Source: Campylorhamphus procurvoides
Taxonomy: Eukaryota > Chordata > Aves > Passeriformes > Dendrocolaptidae
DNA: 64,000 bases
Assembly: GCA_013396655.1 (NCBI GenBank)
Contig: WBMV01009170.1
Location: 1-64,000, forward strand
Reading direction: 5' to 3'
How positions within the stretch are numbered: position 1 is the first letter of the stretch; every line of letters begins with the position of its first letter. The position numbers and the translations under genes are program-made. Positions 48,101 to 61,080 of the stretch are shown here, in pieces. The notes under the pieces are model-generated. The model was not told where the DNA came from. It saw nothing but the letters and a program-made list of their open reading frames with translations, and did not search any database.

Positions 48101-50377
48101 GGGTCCTTATAAAACTCACAGAAATTGGGGTTTCTAATAACTTAGCAGCACCACCAAACTGTCACCTGATGTTTCATTTCCTCTTCAAGGATATTTGTAA
48201 AATCACTCCTTTGTTCATTCAGTTTTGATATATAATGAATCTGTAAACCGTCTTACATTTTATATTAAGCCCATATAGGGTTTCATATTAACTATGGATT
48301 TGACAATTTTTCATCACCCTATGTTTAAGAAGAGGAGCTTTCTTCCATCCCCTTATTTTGTGGGTCTGCCACATTAGCTTCTTGGTAATTTATTCTAAAT
48401 TCATCAGCTGACTTTATCCCAATGTAACACAGATTCAAGTCTTCAAAATAAGGTTCTTTGTATGCTTGTCAGAAAGTGGCTGTCAGAAATTCACGTTCTT
48501 AAAAAGTCAGTCAGAAACTCAGTAAAATCTGAAGCATACTTATCCTTTTGCAGAATAAAAAGGTGAGTTAAAGTAATTCCTGGGTTCTAATATATGTGAA
48601 TAGTGCTCCAAAATCTACTTTAGTTGGAAGGAGAGGAAATGTAGAAGAAATTGTTTACAATCATTTATAACTCATCAAACATATTGGTAATTTTTTCTAA
48701 ATCCTTGAAAAGGTGAAATGGGAGAAGTCTCTAAATAAAAATGTCTGTAGTTTTGCACCTTCAGAACACATAAGTGGTAGGAATTAATGTGTGCACTGAA
48801 TGCAGCCCAGACTGCTCAGCAATTAGTACTAAACTATACTGCATTAAGGATCATTAGGAGATAATACTTCTCTTCAGCTCAGGTTTACTGGGACATTTCT
48901 TTCAGGAAAAAAAAAAAAAGGTAGGCACAAATTACATTCTTTATAAATCTATGCCTGTTGCCTTAAAGTAAGCAGCAGTGGAAAGTGGAAAGCCTTCAGT
49001 GCTAGAAGGATCAGTGGAAGGGGAAAAAAGAATGTGGGTGGATGACTGGTTGCCTTGTTCACACATTGTTAACACAGCTGCCCCAACAGACTGAGAAAGA
49101 TACCCTAAACTGGGTAGATATCTCACATCACTGAAGAAGTCAGAAGAAGACTGATGCCCTGCTTCACTGTTTCTTCTTATCACAGCAAAGCCCCTTCCTT
49201 TGGCACCGTGAAAAAGCCACAATACAGAGATATAATTTAATATTTTAAAATCAGCTCTCAGCTACATGATTGCATTGCAAAGATACATTTTATATTAATC
49301 TCTCAAATTTGTTACAAAACTAATTTGTTGCTGCTCCTTTTTTGAGTTGTCCATGCCCGAAGCTTCCCAGGTCCTAAAATAGCAATAAGGTCTCTTGGTT
49401 TTGTGTAACTGTGAACAGATTGCAAATTCCATAGTGCCTTTCAGTAGAATATCAAAGCATGAAAATAAAATATGCATTTGTGATTATTGCTTTCTAGCGA
49501 TGGTGTCATCTTAAAAATTCTTGGGTAGTTATCAGGGGATAAACTGATGTAGACTGTCAAAGTAATTCACAAGTTGACAAGTACTGTCTCTCTTTAGCTT
49601 TCACGTCCATGAACAGACGGACAGTTCATAAGAGGATCTTTAAGTCCAGAAAAATCTGGCTTAATACTCCATGAACTTGTCTGCCAAACCACTGAGGTCT
49701 TTGTGTCAGTGCCAATGTGCTGCTTCAGCTAGCCAATACCTGCAGATAATGCCTCTTTTCAGAACAACAAACTCTCTGCCCTATATCCACTAGGATATTT
49801 ATTTTTGGTAAATACAAAGCATTTAAGAATCTTAATTGGGTACTCTAAATTTTTCTCTTGTACACATGGATGCTCCCCACTGAGGTATGAATTTAGATTT
49901 TAATCTCTCTCTCCTCAGATATGTACTGTTTTGATATCTTCTGCAACTAGCTTGAGTAGTTTCTTCCCAGTAACTAAATTACTGTGTACGTGTACTCAGT
50001 ATACTATAAATACAAATATAGCATATACTATATATATCTCTGCACTGTGTTTATTCATATAAATATAAGTCCCATAACTGGGAAATACAGATAAGAAAGT
50101 AAGAAATTATATGTACTATACTGAAAATGTGCTTTTTTGAACAGTTAGAGGAACCTGAGTAACCAAAGGAGACTAAAAAAGTGTGGAAAGGAAGACTGGT
50201 ATTTTCAAATATGCCTGAGCAATTCAAAAGCCTAGGACTTATTTTCAAGAATGGACAAATAGGATTTTGAAACTTACAAGACCACTTTTGTTGTTGCTAT
50301 TACAGCTGGAGTGGAAGAAAAGCAGAAATTACTTGTCCCAGTGTCTAACACTCACAAAAACTCATGTGAAACTTTGT

Positions 50378-50400
50378 AAAAAAAAAAAAAAAAAAAAAAA
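50378..50400. repeat. A23 homopolymer
   Basis: Twenty-three A. The upstream 100 bases resemble no known retrogene, so a poly(A) tail is not claimed. Confidence 0.9.
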
Positions 50401-52765
50401 GTGACTTGTTGTGCTACTTTGCAATGTTGTCTTTTTATTCACTTGGGCCTCAAACCCACAAAATTGACTTAAGTGTAATGTTTTACTATGCCCAATAAAA
50501 AGTAGAACCTCAAGTAAAGTTTATCTTAATGTAGGTTTTATACCTCACACTTTCTCCTCCTGTAGATTTTTGCTTACCCTAGTGTGGATTTACTAGGCAA
50601 CTTCACTCCTAGCTGTCTGTATTTCAATGAAGACAAAAAGGGTGTACCATAAGTTAAAAAAGTCCCCTTTTATTTCCCAAAACTTGAAGAAAACCCTTTT
50701 CCTCAGTTGCACTGAAAGTCTGGCTACTCTCCCTATTGAAAGGTATTTGGAGAAGAATAGATGGTGCCCTTCTTATGTGACAGCCAGCTCAGCAGTTCAG
50801 ATGGAAGAAGCCATGAATGCTGACACCCAAGCAGGTGTCTAAGAAACTAGAATGGGATGGTTTGTCCTCCTGTGGGGCCAGGCTCTCCTCTCAGAATATA
50901 GAGGAAGCTAGGAAAACTGCTGTATATCAGCACATATATGTGGATCATGTTAGGTGAGATCAGTAATTCCTGTCAGTCTGTGGCAACTGGATCACTGTAG
51001 AGAAAAAGTATCTCTGACAGACTTCCTTGCATGGTTTCCTTCATAGTCTAGACTCAGTTCAGCCACTACTTATCAACTTTTAGTGTTTGTATAGACAGAA
51101 TTTTTGTAATGTAAAGTACTTGCTATTCTGTTCTCATACTCAGATAAAGAAATCTTCCTGATTTTCTGAAATTGAAAATTAAGGTTAAGCATCAGCTTGG
51201 ATTACCCTAAGTGCCACAGGCAACTGACAAAATAGTAGGCAATTTGGTGTTGTCTTTCTCCCTGTGATATCTGAAAGGACCACATTTTGAGGCAAAACCC
51301 TCAATAAATTCAGAAATATATATTCTCCTGGAACTGTACTGATAGATTTCATGTTCTCGTATCACCTGAAAATGTAGAAAACTTACACCATAAACTAAAA
51401 TGTTATTTCCCACTTTGTTTTGCAAGTCTTTAAGTCAGTTGGAGCCTATACAAAATGTTCCTGTGAGCTGAACAGAAGCCTTTGCTGAAATGAAAGATTA
51501 ATAGCGTGGTACCTGATCACTTTTCCTATACATATTCTTTTTAAACAAAACAATCTGGAAATATTAACACAACTTCTTCAGGAGAGGAACATTTATTCTT
51601 TATTCCTCTTCTTTTTGATCTATGCTTGTTTTCTTTTTTACCATGGTAGTACTGGAACATGAAGAAGGATAGCAATGACACAGGTCTGAGATCCATACCA
51701 CAAAGAAGGAGCCTCTAAACCATTTTATTTATGTCCAATTCACTTTGCAGATCTATTGTAATCCACTGGAAATCTTTCACAATATGCTGTATATTGCTGG
51801 GACCTCTGACGTAACTCAACATTTTCTGAGCAATATTCTTTATTGGCTTTTTTTACTCTTATAGTACTAATTATCAAATGACATCTCCAAAAATTTTGGA
51901 TCCTCCAAAAATTCTTAAATTTTCACACCTTTCATTATTTTTCATATATTTTAGATTTTCATATTCTTTAAAGAAAGGGTGGAATAATAGTATGAATGGC
52001 ATAATTATAAAATAGCATGCATTTTGAAATACATATTGTCATGTATCATGAGATATTTATCAATAGCTACTGACAGGAGAAGAAAAAATTTTGACCCTAT
52101 TATCTGATGTTGTCATGGTTAAACCTTCCTTGTCTCAACAATACCTAAGAAATATTTGTTGATTTGCTAGGCCTAACATTTTAGGGGTATGTGGCCCTAA
52201 TTCTTCATCTAATGATTCTTCCAGACGGGAATTACAACCAGTGTGCCATGTACTTTAGTTGTCATGTAGAAAAAGCTTCAGACCATGGATTCTATATACT
52301 TGCAAGGTGAAAGAGTGGGATTTAACTACAGTGATAATTAAAAATGTTATGAAACACTGATACAGAAATATTGCATGCCAACTTCATTCAGAATGAAGAA
52401 AATTAAGGTATTAAGAATTGAATTCAGTAAACATTTTCTTTGTTTTGTACACTAAAATCCCTTTTTTCACAGACAGCCTATATATAGTTACTACATAATA
52501 AATGTTCTTTACATAGAGAAGCACAATAGCTTTTACTCTTAACCACTCACAAAAACAATTATTACATACTTAAGTATGGAGATATCAAAGACTTATTTTA
52601 AACAGACTTGAAAGAGAAAAGCATAAGATTTCCTTCTGGACTCAGTTCCAGACTGCCTTATGTGCCCTTAATCTACAACAGTTGTGCTACAGACTTGCAC
52701 TGCAGAGAGGCAGCCCCTAACAACTTCCACCACTTACAAAAGTTATGGCTGAGCTTTAAACCATT

Positions 52766-52810
52766 GGGGGGGAGGGGGGGGGGAGAGAAAAGGAAAAAGG
52801 AAAAAAACAA
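52766..52810. repeat. G-tract and purine run
   Basis: G7, A, G10, then an AGAGAAAAGGAAAAAGGAAA purine stretch. The G runs could form a G-quadruplex or triplex structure. Confidence 0.85.
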
Positions 52811-55800
52811 CTTAAGTGATTTAGTGAATAAACAGCTGTTACACATGCCCTATGCTCTTTACTGACTGAGTCTCTAAGGCTGCATCTGCAAAGTGTAAAA
52901 CACAAGAGTGTTTATTATTAGTTTCCTTCCTTTCCTCTTTTTTGTTTTCCAGCTTTTTAGTCCATATATATTTGGAGTAGAAAACACCTGTGTTCTGCCA
53001 TGTCAAAGGATACACACTTGCGGACTGAACTTTGTCCTCCAGTAACACTGAAAACCAAAATTAAAAGTTTTCCTAAAAGGCATGTCCCAACACCATAGAG
53101 GAATTCAGTCAGAGGAACACAAAGACCTCATTACATGAGATTGACTGATGGCAGCAGTGCTGCTAACACCCACACAATCCAAAAACGTGAAACTGAGGCA
53201 GATTCACAAAGGATCATTTCTGCCACATGCAGATGCAAAGGCACTCAGAAAGTTTTCATAATTGTCTACAAGGAATATTTACAGATTTATAAATCTCAAT
53301 AAAACCCATTATAGTCATCTAACTCAACATCAAACAAAATATGCATTTTTTTCTCACAGAAATTTCTGGAGATCTTGTGGGCCATGAAGCATTCTTGCTG
53401 CCTGTAGTATCTGTATGCTGAAACAGTTTTGCTTTTCAGCACTATGGAATGAGCACTTTTAACACCTAATCCAAAGCCTGCTGGAGCCATAGGAAGAAAA
53501 TGTATATGTCTGCATCACAGCTACTGATTTTGTTCCCTTCACAGCAGTTAATGAACACAAATAGACACTGATGGCAGTTCATCTCATGCCGAAGTGGATA
53601 TCTAAAAACAGTTATATGAATCACACTTGGAAATTCCTCTTTCTTTTCATCAGCTGTAAAAGAAGCTCAAGAAGAATATTTCAAGTATACACATTCACAC
53701 AGTACACATCAAAATGAATGATGAAATTAAATCCTCTCAGAGAATCTTTTTGCAGACTGCAACTGAACTTCATTCAAACCTGTCTCTGCAGTGCTACTGC
53801 GTATGATAGGACATCACAACACAAGTGGTGTAATAATTCTCTATGTATGGAAAATATAAGGATCACTTATAACTTTCATGGTTTTTGCTTCAGAAAATTT
53901 CTGAAATGGAAAAAGTAAATCACTCACTTAATACTATCACACCAGTGAAAACGCTGTCTAAAATAACCCTAAAAATGTGTTTCAGGGAAGAAAAGATAAC
54001 AAATGTGGAGATGCAACATGCATTAAAACTGCTGATTTGTAGCAAGTTACAACATAATAACTGATCTTTTACTGACTAAAAAATATTTGTGTTTATGATA
54101 GCAGTATGCTTTGAAGCAATATTTAGTATCTTGTAAGAAGTAGAAATGAAAGTGTTCAGGTAATCTACATATGTTACTTTTCTAAATTGAATGTTTTTAA
54201 TTTCTTCAACATATTATCCGGAAATGCTATGTGAAATTGATTATTTTACATTCAATGGCCTACACCAAAGATAAAAAACATGCTGATATGGCATTCTGCT
54301 CAAGAAATATCCATTTTCATTTCCCTGGTGTTATCAAAAACTTGACTTGTTTTAAAAATTGTTAAAATTAACTACAGGACTTCCTTTGTGTACTCACATC
54401 TTCATAATTTACAGTCTACCTGATGAACTGAGGAAGTCATTACACATTAGGTTTCGCTTGTCTGGATGCTAAAACAATCTCCACCAGTTTTATTAAATAA
54501 AATAAGCTTGTAGAAGACAAAGCTTGTAGAAGAGGTTAAAATGAAATAAAGTCTCTGAAGTTTCAGATTAATGATAATAATGTCTGTTATTTGTATTTAT
54601 TGATTGGAGGAAAAATCACTGTTCTATTTTAGAACTGCAGACGAATGAATTTTCTTATATCTCAGAGCTATATTTTTCATGAGTAATGTATGTAGCTAAA
54701 GCCAATACCATTAGATTTATTAGGAATGTGATGCTCAGTATTTCTAAGAACTTAAATCAACAATATTAATCCAGCAATGTTAATTACAGAGCTATTTTGC
54801 AAACTCCCATGATTATTCAGGATCAAAAGTTAGTTATACCATGGTAAGTAATTTATTCTTCTCTCTTTTTAAAAAAATAATTTTGAAAGGATCACCATAA
54901 ATACAAAAAGACCATCATAACTGAAACATGTATGTTGATCCAGGGTAAAATTGCATTTTTAAGAATTAATTAGGGACTTAAGAGTATGAAACACATTCAG
55001 ATTTACCAATGCTTAGTCCCAACTCAGCAGTATGGTAATGCAACTGCACTGCTTCTGCACAGACCTGGCTTGCGTCCAGCCAGCTCAGTGCAGAGGAGGC
55101 AGGAGTGTCTGCAGCCATCAGGGGGAGACAATTGTATCTAAAGGCTGTGTTCAGGCCAGTCCCCACAGAACAGAGGATGGATGCTGCCTTGTGTTGTAGC
55201 CTGCACATTCACATGCCCTGCCCTGTTAGCCAGTCTGTCAGGTCCATTACACATTTGTCTCAGCTTTTATAAATAGTGCACCTCCAAATCTCTTTGGAGT
55301 AAACATATACAGTACCCTCTGTTCCCATTTGGTGACTGCAGGAACAGGGCTGATATGCACAATGCCTAACATGTACCTCAGTGAAAGGCTCTTATTTTTC
55401 TTTAGAATATAGTAACTTTACTGTTAAAAAGAAGATATGCAATCCATGGAAGTCACCAGTGCTTAAATATTAATGCCTTCACTAGATTTCCCAGGAAACA
55501 CAGTCTGTATCCCAGGTTTCCTTTTCATGGCGAGCTTTAAATGAAGATCACATTCAGAAGACCTCCAGTGAGTCTCTTACTTTTGTGTCACTCCTATCAC
55601 TCTCTTTATGGACCAGGACAACCAGCCACAGGGCTGGAGGCTGCCTGAATTGCTCACTGCTTCTTAAACACAGATGGCTTAGCAAGCATAATAACAATTG
55701 GCTGGATGTGGCTAAAAATGTCTTCTGAAATTTGACTGACTAAAGATGAAAACCATCCTCTAGAGAGATCAAAAGCATGAAGACAGGGATGTGTCTCTAA

Positions 55801-55847
55801 CTCCACATAGTCAGATACTGAAAATCATATCTCGGGGTAGGGTTTGG

Positions 55848-55890
55848 GGATTTTTTTGTTTGTTTCTTTGTTTTGTTTTTGCTGTTTGTT
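55848..55890. repeat. (GTTT)n-rich simple sequence
   Basis: T7 followed by GTTT and CTTT units. Confidence 0.8.
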
Positions 55891-58800
55891 TTAATTTAGA
55901 ATTAAAATAAACTGGTAAAAAGCCTAAAGCCTTAGGAAAACTAGAGCAAAATCACCATAGCTCCAACTGGAAGAGAAAAAGTACTTATGGGCTGAATATC
56001 ATTGTAGTTTACCTGGATGAGTCTTTTCCTCCCCAGGAACCAAATAAATTTTTCTGTAATGACAGAATAAAAGCTACCTTTCATATCTTTCTTTGAAGGT
56101 TTTGAAATCTTACAACTTCAACATGAGATTAATTAGTTGTGAGAGAGAAAGATTAACTTACCACAGCTGAGGAATTGGATTAGTATTTTAGGGAATTAGG
56201 CACTTCCATCTTTTGATTAAACTGGGCTGGGAAATATCTCTTCTGCACTATAAATCAATAGAAGACATTTTGTTTAAACTGCAAGTATAAAATAGGAAAT
56301 ATTTTAGGCCAGTTTCTACTACCCCAAATGATGATAGAAAATTTCCTGAAACATTCAAGGACTATCACTACGACTTACTAGATGCCCCTCTGTCACAGAT
56401 ATTAATTGAGACAACACTAACTACTAAAAAGAAAGAAAGCTAATTCATGGTCACAGAGCAGGCATTTGAAAGCCAGCTCATACTGAGGGAGTATGAGAGG
56501 AATTTCCTTAAATAGTAAGGTACACAACAAGAGCAATTTTAAACACCAGTAGCCTGATGTTAGGAAATGACACCTGGCATATGCTAGCAGTGTTAACATT
56601 TAAGAGGAGGAAAGTGGTAATATTGGTACTGGAATCTAAAAGAAGGAGTCTTATGACCAGAGTGCTTAAAACTGTGCTGCAATCCATCTAGTGAGAATGA
56701 AATAAGCAAAAGCATCTGGTACCTGCCGTCAGAGTGGAATCAGAGACTGATGCCTTTCTCTGGGTAATTGACAACTCCAGCCAAGAGGTCTGAACGTTTA
56801 TGGACTATTGATCTAGCTGACACTGCACAAGCTATGTTTCATGTAAAAGTCTGTACTCAAATCAAATCAGAGTACAGGTGAGTGACTCATAAAACATCAT
56901 GCAGCTGTAGTGTAGAGAAAAAAAAGAAATAGCATTAAAATGGGATGTTTCAATAAAGAGGCCATACCCCTAATCGTGCCAGAACTTCTTCCACACTGGC
57001 ATCATTTATTCAGCACTTGCACAGATTATTGACTATTTCCTACTACCACAGTGAAACAATTCAATGGGAGAGTTAATCCTGGTAGGGAAAGAGGAGCCAA
57101 ACCACAGCCAGTGACTCAGACCACCCCACAGTACTACATGAGCAGAATATATGTCTAACTGCAATACAGGAACATTGACCCATGAGGGTCATTTTGCAAG
57201 GAATCAAGTCCAAAACAACAGATCTAAGTATGAGGGAGGGAATCCATAGAGGAACTAGATTTTTCCCAAAATCCCAAATCTGAAAATGATTGAATCTCTC
57301 TTGTCTCAAAGAAATTTAATTTCTGTGTTGCTTACAGATGTTTCCCAACAATGAAACAGCAAATCTTCCATGCTAGGAGAAAAAAAATGAAAGAGCAATT
57401 GTATTTCAAGATACAACAAGCAGAAATTTCCTCTAAGGGTTCTGCAATATTTAAATTTTAATATTTGTATTATGTGAAAGGCTTATCATCTCGCTATTAT
57501 AACTACTATGTTGCAGATTTTGTACTAAGTAATTGAGCTAAAAAAATTTTAAAAAAAGGAAGCAATTTCTAGTACTACAATGTATGAGTATGTCAGAGAT
57601 TTACACTTTTCAGTGAAATGGCCTGTAACCTGATAAAGTAGGTGGAAATGAAGGTGAGGTGAAATTTAAAGGAAAAATCAATATTTGATACCAAACAGAA
57701 TGTTAGTAAATAAAAATGCAGCATCTTGATATTTTAGTAGAATATTACCAACTGTAAACTCTCTGTGGTCTAAAAGGCTATGACAGCTCAAAATATGTTA
57801 GCATATATTTAAAAATTACTATATATCTCATTCCAAATGCAACTTCCTTTCATAGAGCATCAGAAAGTCACAGTGTTTGCTGTGATCACAGATTTCAGAA
57901 AATAGAGGATGTAGATTTTCATGTGTCACATTTTTACTACGTTTAGTGTTATTTAAGTGATTGCAGAGCATATTTGAAATATTGGTGCTGCATCCTTGCC
58001 CACAACCCTTAATGAAGGACTCTGGCTAGAGCAGTGAAATATATGCTAAAGGCTATCCAATTATTGGCATAAAGATTGCAAAACTTTCATCTGTTATCAT
58101 TGGAATGTACATTCAACTTCATGTTTGAGCATAATAAAAATAAAAGCCAAAAAGAAAACCAACAAAAAACCAAAACAACTGAATAATGTTGCATAGAACT
58201 TCTTTTACCCAAAACCCCCCACATATTTTACAAAGTGAATCTGTGAGTATTAAAAATAAAATGGAATAGAGACTTTTCTATAGATTATTTAGATTTTTCA
58301 GAAATTTTCATCAAAAAAACAGAAAGAAACAACTACACCTTTTAATAGGCACAGATAATCATAAGAATAAAGGCCTTTACAGGCATCTGTCGCTATCCTG
58401 ACTAAAGCCTCCTGCAAGTCACAAAAAGGCTGATGAATTGTATTGGCTTTTGCTTTGCAAAGTTCCAGTAGTTGTGAAATGAAACCTAAACAGATCAGAG
58501 AGGGTAAGAAAAGACATCCTCTCTGAACCAGGAAACTGCTTCTGAGCAGAAAAGTGACATACAGTAAGCAAAACCAACTCTGTGGTTTAGTGGAATAAGA
58601 TTTGGGCTGAAAAACTATTAAAATATATGTCATTGACCCTCCAATACTATCATGAATCTCACCTGACAACACCAACCTCTTCCACCATGAATTACTTAAT
58701 TATCCAAACAGAGCAACAGCAGGCTGCTTGAGCATATGAAATCTTTTCACCTTCTCCTTTTAACACAGGTGTATCTGCTGAAAGTTCCCAGTAAGTTTAC

Positions 58801-59226
58801 AACATCTTGTTCATATGTGAGAACAATAAAAGAAAGACATCCTTTTAGGTATGAATACAGCAAATTAATTCTTTGATGTTAATATCTATATTTTTAACTG
58901 AAATTTTAGAGTAGAAATTTGTTTTGTCTAAATTTACATGAAAAAGGAATGACATCTAGTGGCAGGTTAAATTAGTTACAATTTTGTGGTGGTATTAAAG
59001 GACACTATGAGGAAATCCATCATCTGCTTGCAGTGGTATGAAATTAAATGGAATATGTCCTGGTAACCTTTATTAGTATGCTTCACTTTGCACCTATTAG
59101 AGCAATTACTGAGTAAAACTCTTTCTTGAGGAAAGCTAAGGGTATACGGGTAGTACTGCACCTGAGAGAAAATAAAAACCAAAAGGGGTAGATTGTCAAA
59201 ACAAAATATTTAATCTGTATTATAGT

Positions 59227-59244
59227 AAAAAAAAAAAAAAAAAA
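59227..59244. repeat. A18 homopolymer
   Basis: Uninterrupted A-run. Confidence 0.9.
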
Positions 59245-60678
59245 GACTGCATGCATAAAACCAGCATAAAATGTCTATCTACATGCAAAAAAGACCTAAA
59301 ACAGTCCAAGCAAATCCCTATGTCTTTGCAATTTTTTGCTCATTTGTTTCAGTTTTAGATTAGACCCAGTACCCTTTATAAAGGTAGGGTGGCTAGGAAT
59401 GCTTTCTGATTCATGTATTTTTCCCAAAATAAGGTAATCCTTTCTCAGTCCCATTGTACAATCTAAAGAGATCACTTGAGAAAACCTCTAGTTTTGTACC
59501 ATCCTGTTTTTAATTTATTCTTTAAATGATGCAATAAAAAAGAACAAGCAAGACAAAGAATAACATCATACTGAAAATTTAGACTAGAATATTAGAGATC
59601 TGGTTTTCCTTAGGCTTGATGTTTTGGGAGGATATTAATTATTCTAATGAAACTGTATTTGTGGTTTGTTCTCAGGGTCTCATCTTGTGCTATGACAGGA
59701 AATAGACTTCTGCATTGCAGCCATTTCAGGTAAGGGAAGTAAAGGCAAAAGAATATCTGACCTAGTATTAAGCCACAAGGAAATTTCTCAGTTTATATTC
59801 TGCTGATTACTTCTTTGCCTTTTGAAAGTTGTAATATTAATAGGCAAAGATCACAGTCTTTAACTGATGTTGAATGAAACATGCTGTGAATAGAGATCAG
59901 ATCCTCTCAAAATTTATTTATTGCCAAAACTTGACCTTTGTTGCAGCTTTGATAAATTACAGCGATTTCCAAATGTGTGATAGGGATAGAGTGAGATATG
60001 GCACGTGCTACCATGACTGATACACAGCCTAAAGACTGTTGGGTAGATTTACATTCATAAGTGCATTAGTTTTTGTTGAGTTGATTGCTGTGTAGAATAT
60101 TGGCAGGTATATTTTACTTGTGTTTAATATCTGCCTTTAGAAATAGGAAGTTTTATGAATGGTTCTTCTGTACTTGGAAAAAAAGCCACTAATCAAAGCA
60201 CAATGACAAGCATTCCAATAAGACTAGCTGACAAGCATTCACTTTGCATTGCCATTCATTTAAATGGTAAACTTTTACATACAGAAGTTCAGGGTTTTTT
60301 TTGCAAAAGCTTGGTAACTCACTTTAAATCTGCTGACTGGTTGAACATTCAAATCCCTATTTTTGCATGTGGTCACCATATGAACACTGAAATGGGGAGA
60401 TCTGTTAATACCTAGTGATCATAAATAATATATACATAGCAATATCCCTCCAAGAGAAGCCTTCAACAACAAGTTTGAAATGGTTTTTTTGATGCCTAAA
60501 ATCCTGGAAAATAGGCACTCAGACAAACATCAATTGGAGAAAGATAGACAATACCTTTATTTGGGAGATCGGAGACTCCGTGCCTCTGCTGGGCCCCAAC
60601 AAACACGCACGTGGATCAACGCCGAGGGTCCCCACACCCGAGACGACGACGAAGACCCAGCCCTCAGTAGGGTTAACC

Positions 60679-60686
60679 TTTTTATA
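60679..60686 (-). promoter_or_regulatory. LTR TATA box
   Basis: Minus-strand GGTATAAAAAGG (60677-60688) upstream of the AATAAA signal at 60556-60561, directing transcription leftward. Confidence 0.6.
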
Positions 60687-60848
60687 CCCTTTTACCCAAT
60701 TAACATATGAAATATCCATAACCAATCACTATTTCTAATTTTCCCCGGTGGTCCACCCCTCAGGGTCCCGGGCCATGCCCCCCTGGACCCCCTCCAACGG
60801 TTTCTGGGCTCTCCTATTGTTTTGACTTCAAGTTATCTTGCAGGTGTC

Positions 60849-61014
60849 TCTGAAAAACACCATGGCCTTCAAAGAGCCCCAGAATATGTGAGAAAGTCCC
60901 TTTAGTAACTCTAAACACCCCAATATCTGAAAGCCTGAAAAACATTGTGGCCTTCAAAGAACTCAGGAATGCTGAGAAAATCCTTTCAGCAGCTCCAAAC
61001 ATCCCTTAATATGT
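60849..61014. repeat. 85-bp imperfect tandem duplication in the LTR U3
   Basis: TGAAAAACACCATGGCCTTC at 60851 recurs as TGAAAAACATTGTGGCCTTC at 60936. Both are followed by CAAAGA, a GAGAAA-type stretch and CTCTAAAC / CTCCAAAC. U3 duplications often carry enhancer elements, but none is identified here. Confidence 0.85.
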
Positions 61015-61080
61015 GAGCAAGAAACCTATACCTCTAAAATCCCAAAAATCCACAAAATTCACCCCAAACCTTAGGCATCA

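Larger units (their letters stand above)
45138..60489. other. Long unassigned AT-rich DNA, no gene seen
   Basis: More than 15 kb in which I recognise no exon and no mobile element. Open frames reach 125 codons (58298-58675, minus) but are hydrophobic and low in complexity, with no motif. Contents that can be named are homopolymers (50378-50400 and 59227-59244), a G/purine tract (52766-52810) and a GTTT-rich block (55848-55890). The low transposon density compared with 30-42 kb is notable and fits an intron or a gene-desert stretch. Confidence 0.55.
60490..61080 (-). mobile_element. ERV solo LTR with 10-bp inverted termini
   Basis: The left end TGATGCCTAA and the right end TTAGGCATCA are perfect inverted repeats, fixing a 591-base element. 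On the minus strand the order is TATAAAAA (60679-60686), AATAAA (60556-60561) and the 3' end at 60490, as expected for an LTR. The middle (about 60570-60800) is GC-rich and contrasts with the surroundings. The U3 part carries an 85-base imperfect duplication. No target duplication is evident (T-run on the left, CTTTC on the right) and no internal genes adjoin. TGATGCC is shared with the left end of the LTR at 13051. Short open frames here are antisense artefacts. Confidence 0.85.

Noticed and set aside
50250..50400. Processed retrogene ending in the A23 tract
   Set aside because: No coding similarity or AATAAA at the right distance upstream, and no flanking duplication seen.
58298..58675. 125-codon minus-strand frame
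   Set aside because: No recognisable motif and an AT-rich, hydrophobic translation. Frames of this length are expected by chance in 64 kb of such DNA.
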